From the NCBI RefSeq assembly GCF_900496995.4, contig NC_044014.1, forward strand, positions 23,210,234 through 23,274,233: a DNA stretch of 64,000 bases. The letters are read 5' to 3'. Position 1 is the first letter of the stretch; each line of letters begins with the position of its first letter. The notes under the pieces are model-generated. The model did no database searches and was not told the DNA's origin. It was given only the letters and a program-made list of their open reading frames with translations. A program made the position numbers and the translations under genes. The DNA is from Aquila chrysaetos chrysaetos. Lineage: Eukaryota > Chordata > Aves > Accipitriformes > Accipitridae. Positions 1-46,500 of this stretch are shown one piece after another.

Positions 1-401
1 CCTGGGTCTTGAAAGATGCATGTGGTCATGTTACATTGCATCATGAGAGCAAAGTTGGCACACCGAGTAGCTGGTGTGCAGATCAGAACACCCAGCAGCT
101 CTGCCAGAATGACCTTTACCTAGTGAGGTGACATTTCTCATATGCAGAAATATTGATGTGCTTGACCAAGTTTGCTACCTGTTTAATTAGAGCAATTAAT
201 TCATCAAGCACAAGGAGAGAAAAGGATGACACAGCAAGTTAGCCCTATAGTTGGAAGTGGGTCCCAGATTCCTGGAAGTGTCTACAGGTATAAGATTGAC
301 TGTTGGAAAGATTGACTATTCTCCTATCCAGATGAAGTCCATTAGAGATTTTCCTGAAAGCCAGGCCTTCACTGTTTGCTCTTCTCGGATTTCTTTTTCA
401 G

Positions 402-35978
<35,577 letters not shown>

Positions 35979-37545
35979 TTTGACTACTCCTCACAGACAT
36001 TCCCATCTGAAGATTGAGACTTTTAACTGTGATCTTTGTCTGGTTTTTGGGGGTTTTTTTTGGTTTTTTTTTAAGCTTCTGTGCACCTGAACAAAAGCAG
36101 TGTACAGTATTTTCAGTAACTAAAACTAAATCCAGTCTCAAAGGTTTGCCTCTGAAATTATTAGCATGACTCTTTCTTGTTAACATACCCAGGACCAAAA
36201 ATTGTCTTCTAATCATACCTGCCAGGGCATAAACATTGTATTTTGCACAGCTTGCCATGGGGCTGAGCGAAGACTGAGACTGAATTGAGAAAAGCCTTCA
36301 TCTCTTGCATATCTTGTTTCTAGGTGACATTTCCTAAGCATCCTGTACACATGAGCTGTCTGAACACATTTTCTGGAGCAGATGATGTGGACAGCCACCT
36401 GGTAGGATTTTCTCAAAATACCTTGGGAGCCACCCGCTCTCCCCTACCAGCCCAAAATACTCTGTGCAATAAGTGAACAACCAGATGGCTGGGACTCCAT
36501 CATTCCTTCTGTCCCATCTGTTTATTGTCTCGGTTATTGTGGGTTGAAAGGTAGGCAGGGGCACAGGGACAGTCTCTTTAGGGCTGCTAGCTGCTTGGAT
36601 CACAGTGAATGAGAAGGGCCCAGTGCCTGATTTGCAGTAATTGTCATGGTGTATGCTGAATGGAAGTACTTTGATCAGGTGGCCAAGGGAAATGTGGTGG
36701 CTGACAGGGAAGTGCTGTGGTGGGATGCGAGGCATGACCATGTAATGGTGGCAAAGTGCTGACAGCATGCTCCAGTTACACCACCAGGCAAGGCAGCTCA
36801 GAGGGCTGTGGCAGCAGTCCAGGCCTTATCTTAAATAAGGAATCTCTCCTCCTCACTCTACCCATGTTTGCTTTCTCAGCCTTCTTTACACTGCTTCCTT
36901 TCCTTAGTACCACTTCCATGTGAGCCCTTCCTTTTCACGGCTGAGCTGCTCTTCTCAGGGCTCCCCACCGCAATCAAGGAGTGCTCTGCAACGTCAGCTA
37001 GCTGGAGCATCTTACCGAAGGAAACACTGGGCCAGAGATAGTCAGGGTGTCCCTGAGGCAGAGGGACGCAAGCCATGCTACAGGTCAGCTCTGGTGAGCT
37101 CTGGGAACCTGTCAAACATGTGCAACCTCCAGGCATGGGACTAGGAACGGGAGAGGTCTGCTGTTCTCTGCTTCCTCCCCGTTTCTCACTGGCCCATGGC
37201 CCAGTCTCTTAACTTCATGGCGGGGTGCAAGCAAGATGGTGACTTAAGCACTTTGAGCTATAAGGCTTAGACATGCTCTGTGTTGCAGTTATTTATGTAC
37301 ATGGAAGCTACCGAGCCATGGACTTGCAGAATTAACAAGTAGCTTGGCACTTCTTTGGGAAAAAGTAGGGAAAACTGTGCTTTTAGGGGAACCACTGTAA
37401 TTGAGCTGTTGATAAGGGAAGAAAAAAAAAGATAAGAAAAAAAAGACTTTATTCTGAATAATATTTCATTAAGGCACTCATGGGCAATTATGAGCTAAAA
37501 GCTGAGGTATGTTAGCTTTAATAAAGTATTTGTAATCCAAGGATT
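35979..37545 (+). other. TLL2: Likely 3' UTR of TLL2
   Basis: Follows the TAG stop. The first polyadenylation signal I noted is AATAAA at 37520-37525; further ones lie at 37797-37802 and 38140-38145, so the transcript could run to about 38.2 kb. The end is not determined by sequence alone. Confidence 0.45.
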
Positions 37546-40515
37546 ACTATGTTTACATAACCAATGTACTGTCAGGCTCCGGGGTGACACCTCCTCTCTG
37601 GTGTATGACTGTGGAGAAGTGTGGGGCCAGTGCCACTGTCAGGCACAAATGGCATTCCTGGAGATGAGGGCATTTCCAGATAGATAAGAAAAAGATCCAG
37701 CCCTCTCCAGAAGTCCTTGAACAGAATACAGTCCAAGTATTGTGAATACTAGGAGAAGCAAATGCATGAAAATATTTTCTTGCTTAGAACAAGAAAAATA
37801 AAGTAATTTATACACACACACACACAAGATTATATGTATATAAACTGTGCATGTAGAAGACCAGTAGTCAAAGCCTTAATAAGTGTCATGTGAACAATAC
37901 TGTACCATTGACGATAGCTTTATTGCAGGCTGTATAAAACCATGTTATTTCTGTTTTGGTTTTTTAGCTCTGCTTTGTTCCTCTTTTCAAATTGTGTGGC
38001 CTTTTTACAGGCAAGACCTCTGATCTCAAGCTGTTCAACCATGCAGGTCTGGGGAAGTGAGCTCTGCTAGATGGGGTCTGTGTTTGTCCTTCTCTTCCTT
38101 GCCCCCATTCAAGCAAAATCACAGTGACTCAGGTCTGGAAATAAAAGTGTGACACTGATCCCTGTGAAATGGAAGGAAAGTTTCAGGTGGCAAGCAGCAG
38201 TTCAGGTTTCCTGGCTTTCTAATGGGAGCAATGACTCTGAAGAGAAGTGACTGTAGGAGCTTCCCGTGTACTTTAACATCTTTGTTCCATATTCTGGTAA
38301 TTTCGCATCTTCCCCAGACTTGTTTGTTGCAGATGCTTGCAATGTGGTTTGACAGATCTACTACACTTGTTAGCATTCCTGCAGGTGTCTCTTGTGACAG
38401 TGTGCTCATAACTGTTGTACTGTGCATTTCAACCAATGATCTATGTAGAATATTTCTGCTGTACTGACTGGGCTTAACAGTCAATAATTCTAAATGTGTG
38501 AAAGTTTCTTAAGAAAAGGAAAAAAATGTCAGACCCTCTAAGGTGTGTATATGTATTCTGGTCTTTGTGTGGTTTTACATTTTGCTAACTAAAATAATTT
38601 TTTAAGAGGAGGAGGAGAGGAGGGTGTGGGGGCAATCACAAATGTATCTGTGCCCAGAACAAGTCTGTGCGTTCATTAAAGACTGTGGATTCAGTTGCAC
38701 ATTCTGTTGTATGCATGCATGTACCACTTCCTCAAGGGCAGGAAATTTCTTAATACATCCCCTGTTCTGCCAACTGTTGTTTGTGTCTACAGCTAATACC
38801 GGGTGAGATTTACTCTCTGCAGGAAGCAAATTTCCCTTGAGCCTTTAGCTTTGTCTTGGCTTTTACAATCAAGAGGGCATTTAGGAAGCGGGCAGAGGAA
38901 CAAGTTGGTCAGCCAAAGGGCTACATCGTTGTGTTTCGTGTTCTGCACTCATGCTTTAGTGGGCTGAGATGCAGATCTGCAGCAGTAAACATTAGGGATC
39001 TGGAAATTAGTCCCTAAGTAGACTTCAAAAGAGGAGGCTCATTTACTACACTACAGGGTATGGCCTTCAGCAGCAGGTCCCAAAGACCCTGGGACATGAA
39101 ACTCCTGTGCAAAGGACAGCAGGATGAGCCTGAGGCAGATGTTCCTTACTGCAGAGTCGTGGTCCACATTCTCACTGTGGCAGCAAAATGAACAGTAGCT
39201 AGGCAGCACCTAAAATGCTTTTCTTCCTCTTTCTGTCCACTGCTTGATGTCTATGCTGCTTGCTAAGGATCATGTCTGTGTTCTTTCCCCAACATATACC
39301 CAGTTTGTACTTGTCCCACCACCCAGAACTTTTCCTGTGGTGTGTATCACAGCCACTCAAACGTTTGTGGTGACTGAATTTCCTCCCAGCTGTTCCCAAA
39401 GGCAAAGCAGCAATGGAGATGAACTAAGGAATAAGCATCCCCATGTAGGTCCTCCTGTACCCAGAGTATCATGGCACAGTATAACCCTGGAATGAGCCTG
39501 GAGGCTGATAGTCAAGTCACCAGGTGGACATCATTTCCAAGAACAGGGCCAGAAGCCTTCAGTCACACAGAGAGTTACAGTCCAAAGCAATGTGGAAATA
39601 TTAGAAATGATGCAGCCCAAGTGAAGCTGGCGGGAAATAGGAGGTCAAATAGAAGGTGGAATATGAAGTCACAGCTGTTAGAGAAACACACGGATGTTTG
39701 CAATTACAGTGAGATAGGTCCTTACTGTGTGCACAGTCTATCTGTTGTATGTGTAAAGATCTTTTGCAGGCTTCTATCTTCCCTGCTCTTCAACTACCAT
39801 GTTCCCTTAATGTCTCTTTCCATACTGACTGCCTGCCACCAGTGCTGTGTGACATGGCCAGTCCTCATTTTCTCTGCTGATTTCTAGAAACAGGACTTCA
39901 TTTTCCAGAAAGTGTCCAAGGACCGTCCAGTCACCATGTGTGAGAAGCTGAAGGGAATATCCATTGTCTGCCAGGAGATTCTTCATCTTTTAAAAACATG
40001 AGTACACAGCGGTACAGTGCATTTCAGACAAAGAACGATGCCTCAGACCAGACAGACACATTGGTCTCAGCATTAAGCCAGCAGAAATCTTCCACTTTGT
40101 CCTGGTGTTTCCAGCAAACGTGCTCTGGCAGATGAAGCGCGAGCCTTAGAAAGCAAAAGCAGGATTCCCCTCAGGCTGACTTGTGGTACATATTAAGCAT
40201 GCTCTCGGAGCCAGGAGTGGTTTTATTTGCCATGGGGCAGGCAGAGAACAGGCAGAGTCTCTTCAGCGCCCTGAAGCCCAGCTTCCCAGGCATGTGCCAG
40301 ACCCTGCCCCTGGCAGGGACCTGGCTCTATCAGGTGTGCTGGCACCCAGCCAAGTTGTCTGAGTCAGCCTGAGAGAAATGCCATCGTCTCTTCCTCTGCA
40401 GGTCTGCAGTTCAGTTTTTAGCAGGAAGAGAAGCTCATCTTAAAAGGAGCGCTAACCCTGGCATCGGGCAGTCTGCTGTTAACGCACGCAGGGATTTCTC
40501 AGGGAGAAGAGCAAA
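37546..40515. other. Intergenic TLL2-OPALIN
   Basis: No supported coding sequence. Contains a (CA)n microsatellite at about 37811-37826 and ordinary unique-looking sequence. The last few hundred bases should hold the OPALIN promoter and 5' UTR; TTAAAAGG at 40439-40446 is a weak TATA-like match about 70 bp before the proposed start codon. Confidence 0.5.
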
Positions 40516-40518
40516 ATG
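40516..40518 (+). CDS. OPALIN: OPALIN exon 1, start codon only (proposed)
   Basis: GCAAAATG is followed at once by the strong donor GTGAGT. Exon 2 is in phase 0 and has no Met, so an upstream exon ending in an in-frame ATG is required, and this is the best candidate I found. The bases before it would be 5' UTR. Confidence 0.55.
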
Positions 40519-43500
40519 GTGAGTGGGAGTCGTTCTGTCGAGTCAGTGTCATCCTGTCGAGTCAGTTGGGTCTTGTTTGGATGGAAGTGGCGGGGCTGGT
40601 CAGAGTGCAGGAGAGGTGAGGCCACAGGAGTGCTTAGCTGTTGGATGAAAAGCTCCCTGGGAGTGTTTAACCCTCCCATTCTCTGCCCTAACCAGATCAA
40701 TCAAGCTGGCCCCTTCACTAGCTCTGCATTTTCTTACGGTGCAACCAACAGTTTCAGACATCTGCTTGGATTTTAGCATCTGCCCCAGTTTTTCTGTCCT
40801 GGATTGTGCCCTGGATTATGCAGTGGACCCTTCTTGAGGAGATTTCCTGTCCTGTGAGATGGGACCTGCTGAAATGCACCCTGTCTGTTTAGAAATGGCC
40901 AGGTGAGAGTGGCTGAGCACGAAACTTCCTTCCCCCCAGCAGCTAGCTGGCTCTGAGGCTAAAGCAATGTTCTCCTCTGAAATGTAATAATGAATTAATT
41001 CCATGAGCATTCACTGAAAACATGCTCTCAAAGGATCTTGGATCGACAGCAGAGCTAGGGGAGTGCAGCACAAAGTTATTTGTTAACGGCATACAAACAG
41101 AAATAATAGATTAGTGGCTTTGGTCTCTCTAACCTCTGTTGATCTTCTTTCACTTCCCCATATTGGTCCCCTTGGGATCTCCCTTTCTCTCTCTTCCACA
41201 GCCTTACCCAGTGAATGGCACATAGCTGGTGCTGGCCCCATCCAGGAGTTGGCCAGGTGTTACCCCCCAGGAGCTGTATAGGCACAGAAGAGATGGTCGC
41301 TGCCCACAAGCAATCACAGTTTGAGCAAGTGTGAGAATAGCTAGCGGAAAGGGAGTATTAGCCATGTGTTGGAGAGTTGATGCTGAGAGGTGGAAGCATC
41401 TGTGGTAAATCTGAGAAGTAAATCCAGAGCATCTGATCTCTGGATGTACGTGTTAACTGCACTCGTCTATCTCCCCCCTGTTGCCTTCAGTGAAAAGCTC
41501 TCTGTATGGATCTGCAGGGGCCTAATGATGCTGGTTTTGGTTGGGGAAGAGGCCTGTCTCCTTGTGGTCTTTCCTTCTGTTTCCAGGTCAGCAGGATGCT
41601 ATGAGTTACTGAGTGGCAAAAAGGGAGAGGGAAAGGTTGCAATGTTTATCTCTTGCCTCAGCTGCAGTATAAGGCTTTCTCTCACCCAAGAGATGCTCTT
41701 GGTAGACAGTAGAAGCTGTAGTTAGTGCTGCCAGGAAACCTACCTGACTCACATCAGGGTCACTGATACTCAGAGCCCTGTAAACATTACTTTGGAGTAG
41801 TCAGGGCAATCTATTAGCAAAAGCAGGAGCACAGCAGGCATAGAAAGATATCACAATATTGAATTACTTTCACTTTACATTTTGAAATTTCAGGGCAATG
41901 GTCAGGAGTTTTAATCAGGAAGATTAGAATTGTCCTCTTCTTTCTTTTTTGAAGTAAATAAATTGGAAGTCAACAGTAGTTTTCATGTAAAGGACATCCT
42001 TGTCTCTCCTGACATGGCTAGCATACAAACTTGCATACTGATCCATTTTTGCAAGTCACTTGACACAATGGCTTTAAACCATTGTGCAATTGAGAGAAAC
42101 AGCCTGTTTCTCAGTGTCTTGCTATGGCTTTCTGTATTTGCTTGCTAGCAGGTTAGACACTTCAGTTTCCAAATATGACGGTCTTATGATATCCCAAATC
42201 CTGCATTTTGTAATTAAAGGCAGTCAGAGGAAAGCACAAATGCCCAGTGCCCTGCAAGTCACCCGTTAGATTTCAGTGCAGAAACAGGCTTTTCCTTTAA
42301 ATAAGGACTTACCTATATGGTCTGTCTGTTAGTGTCCCACCTTAAGAAACTAAGTATTTAACCCTGGTCTGGAACTGTGATTGAATAACCTAGGAAAAAC
42401 ATTTCTACTCAAATCAAGGGCGCCAATCAGGTTATTGTGAGTAACAGACCTGTTCCTAGCTGGCAACTTAAATTTGTAAATAGTCAGCTGCACACACAAA
42501 CATAGTTTCACAAATAACTTGAGCAGAGAAAGGTGACCATATTTAAATATGTTATTTATGTGGCTCCTTCTATTCAATCTTTCATTTAGCCTGTATGCAC
42601 AGTCCTAGAAATAATAATGGTGACCATTAAGTGCACTGTCTTTAACCAAGAAGAAGGAAATAAAATAAATTTACAGGTTCAGAGAAGAGGCAGGTATGAA
42701 AATCCAAGCTGAAGCATTAACAGGTCAGCTGTTCACAAAGGTGCATTTCAGTGAGTAAGTTCAAGGAAGACACAGTAGAAAATTTGGGTGAGGAATGTCT
42801 CTGCTATACTTCATTCCAGCTGACAGCCTGGGTGCAGCAATACATGCACTTCTAAGAAGTTTGAAAGAGATCCTTTTCACTTGGTGACCGATTGCTAGCC
42901 GTGTCTGCATGCTCAGGGGCATTTCCCAACATCCGCGGTCTCATAGGCTAAGCTGTTCAAAGGTTATACTTCCAGTACAATGTCCACAGCTTGCATATAA
43001 AGGCCATGCTTCTAAACAAGCCTCTGGCTGGTGTCTGTAATGGGAGGATGAATTCTGGATCTTTCAATAATCTCATCCCCTCTTTGACTTTGCCGTGGAT
43101 TATGGTCCTCAACACGCAGTGATGTGCCCCACTCCTAGACTGCAGGACTTAGACTGAGCCAAATCTCTCATAGCTTGCTTGCATTTTGAACCTTCCTTCT
43201 CCATAACCTGCAGTATCCAGACTTTTATTGGCAAGCTTTCACTGCATTGACCTCCTTGTTCTGAAGTAACCAGACCCTCCTCAGTGCATGGCAGCAGGAC
43301 TTCCTGCAGTCAGAAAAAGGGCAACTTGCAACCAGCTCCCTCTCTACTGGCTTTTTGTGGATGCAAAGTGAAGCTCTTTCAGCCTTTTCCTGTCACCTTC
43401 CAGAGCACCAGAATTTCAGTTCCAAGGGAGACCTCAGCAGCTTTGCTCTTTCACTCCAGTTTATTTAATTCTTATATGTTTCTGGGACGGGTGGGGGTTC

Positions 43501-46500
43501 AGGAGTAACACTGAATCTAAGTGTCTTGAAAGAGCTGGTTCATACAGATATGCATACTACTTGCCCCTGGATTATAGGAGAGGAGAGGTTCCTGCACTGC
43601 TTGTCCTGATAACCCACCTCTGAAGCCAAGCTTCTCCGTAGTACCATTCCCAACACTGTCACTAGCACCAATCCCTACAGGCAGCCCCAGCTGCCCACAG
43701 AGCTCACTATGTAACGGACCCAGTATTGCTTCCAGCAGTAGAGCCGCACCAGCAAAAGAGGTTAAGAGCAGCTTTCAACTGTCTCCAAGCCTCCTTCTGC
43801 ATTCCTCCTGGATGGCAGAGTCTCTATATCCCAGCTGACAGACAGCACATCTAGCAGAGACTGTTCTGAATACCTCCCTTTCTATGTGTGAAAACAATTT
43901 AGTCAGGAAGGAGTTAATGTGTTTCTATCATTTTCAGCTGTCCTTGAATCAACGGGAGCAGGCTGGGGCTCAAAGGTTGCAGGTGCAAGTCCTTGCTGTT
44001 TTACAAGACAAGCTACCACTGTACTTCATCTCCCAAGCCATAGTGGGGTTAAACAGCATTACCCTTTCTCACTGGGAAGCTGTCAGGGTAAATGCATTAA
44101 ATGATAAGGCCCTGACTGCTCAGAGGCCCTGCATGGTATCAACAGTTCAGGCGAACCATTTCATGTTTCCTCATACCACGTTCTTCAATAGCATGGCATG
44201 GTTTTTGTTCTCTCTGGAGTAACTAGCATGCTTTCCCTGATCAGCTCAAATGAGTATGTTCTCATGTCATCATTTCCAGTCACTTCAGAAGCACCCCTCC
44301 CTGCTCCCACACCTGCCCAGGGGCATCTCCCAACTGCTAATACTCAGATCTGGTTTTCTTCATTTTTTTTTTTATTTCTCTGCAGGAGACAACGTCTTTC
44401 TCAGCATTTTACAACACAACTGTAAATTCAGTAAGTACACTGCATAGGATGAAGATCAACTGACTACTCACCATCATTTTACCCATAGGAGCTGTTGGGA
44501 CGTGGCTCTGGAAAAGAAATTGCTGCTTTTATTGGTGGGTGCTGATGGGGATCTTCTTTGACAGACTGTCCTAATGCCGATGACATTATATTGTAGCAGT
44601 AAGGACAGGTGAGATGCCTAAAGTACCCAGATTCCCACACTTGCACCTGTTTTCCTGTTTATTTAGCAATGAGCAAATCCAGCAAGAGGTGAGTTTGCTA
44701 AGCCTGTAATGCAGCTAAACTTTCTTCCTGCTCCTTTCACCAAAGGGAACATGAATGTCATTTCAGATTTCATTTCTGTTCTCTCCCAGTGAGAGAGGGG
44801 GTGACAAGGGGAGTAGGCCATTAGCCATCGCAGCAGTTACCACGGGGTTCTTTCCACGTCCTGGCACAAAATTAAGATACATGCTACTGCTAATTCTTTG
44901 CTAAAAGACATGGGGTTCCTCTCTCTTCCCACAAAAAGTTGTGGGCGTGCAAAGATCTGGGCTTTCTAATCCTACCTTGCTGCTTGCTATGCATGAGATG
45001 TAACCTCTGTTCTGATGCACAGACCCTTTCTGGTTTTGCATCTTCCCAGCCAGGGTTCAACAGCATTTGACTGCTGAGTTATAGGCATTGAGGACAATCA
45101 GTCCAGCCACAACCAGCCATAGAATGGGGAAGGGCAATTTTTCTGGCTACTGAGCTACTGAAAGGTGGATGTAGATGCGGGTATTGATCATGGTTGTTCT
45201 TGACTAAACAGAGCATCTGTTAGCTGTGGGAGCCAGAGGAGAGCTGGCTGACCCGTGGCCTTTGAGGAGGTGTGTAGAGCTCTTGAGCTCTGGCCTGTAC
45301 CCAAAGGCTGCTCCCCATGGCTGTTGAGGATGGATGCTGGGTCCTGTGGCTCTCAGCTGGAGCAGTGTTAGTTTGAGATGGTCAGTCAGCCTGGCAGAGG
45401 GGATAACAAGTAAGGCGCCTGCCATCATCATTGCCTGTGTGATGGACTTTCTCCTTGCTGGAGCTGTCTTGTTATTTGGAGCTGGGTGTGACATTCGCAA
45501 TGGCTAGAAAAAGCCAGATGGTTTTGGTTTGGGGTACACCAGGTTTGCTGGTGTCCTGCGCTGCATGCCTTGCATCTGTGAGTCAAGGCACCAACTGATT
45601 CTCCAGGCAAGGCTGCACAGGCAGCTGCCTCCAGCATCATGGCAAGGACAGAGAACAGACTGTTGCAAAAGCACATCTTTTCTTGGGGCTTCCTGCTCCC
45701 CTTTGTGGTGCTTTTCCTTCTGAATCCAGCTTTCTCTGGCATATATATGTGCTTATCTCTTGTGTACGCTTTTTTCCAGCCTCAAGCCCCTTTTTGAGGA
45801 AAAACATATTTTCCTTCCATTCAGTCAGAGCCATTGTTGGAAGGACCAGAGTTTAGTTTCTTGCTTATGACTGGCAAGTGCAGGCCATGACCTCAGGGTG
45901 CAGCTGGGTGCTCCATGTGTTACCGACCTTATGCTGCTGTTGAAGTCTTGCAACTGCTCACTTAGCCTCTCTCCTTGCTCGTTTTGTATGAAACATGTTT
46001 TTGCAAGTGTTCTATAACCATCTTATTTCTAGACTTCTGCACATACATTTGGAAGCACAACTATCCAGCCAGATTGTTCTTCTGGGGTAAGAGTTTGCTT
46101 CATTACTTAATCCATTTGATTATGTGGAACGTTTTCCCTCTGAAATCAAAGCTCTGCTTCCCCTGTCCATCTCAGTGTGCAATACAGCTGGGCTGGACAC
46201 TACTGTTTTGATCCAGGGCTGCAGTTTTGTTCCTCACATTGGCTTTTCTTGCTGTTGTATGGTAGCCACTCACTCAGCTACTAAGCACAGAGTTAAAGGA
46301 TCACACTGCATTTGACCTGACTGTCTGTCTTTGTGAGTTAGTATGAGCCCTGGGTGGTTGGAGTAGCCGCAGGGATTCCCAGCTTCCTGGCCTTGGTCCT
46401 TGCAGTTGTCTTGGCGGTGGTCTGTGTTCTCCAGTGGAAGAACTACAGCTGGAATCAGGTGACTACCTTCCATCCCCTGGGTGCCTTGCTACTTCCAGGC

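Noticed and set aside
251..401. Upstream extension of the first TLL2 frame, with ATG at 251
   Set aside because: The frame crosses the acceptor at 400-401; residues before GTQRAIF have no tolloid similarity, so this is intron.
40516..40776. 86-aa frame starting at the proposed OPALIN ATG
   Set aside because: The unspliced continuation has no similarity to OPALIN; GTGAGT directly after the ATG favours splicing.
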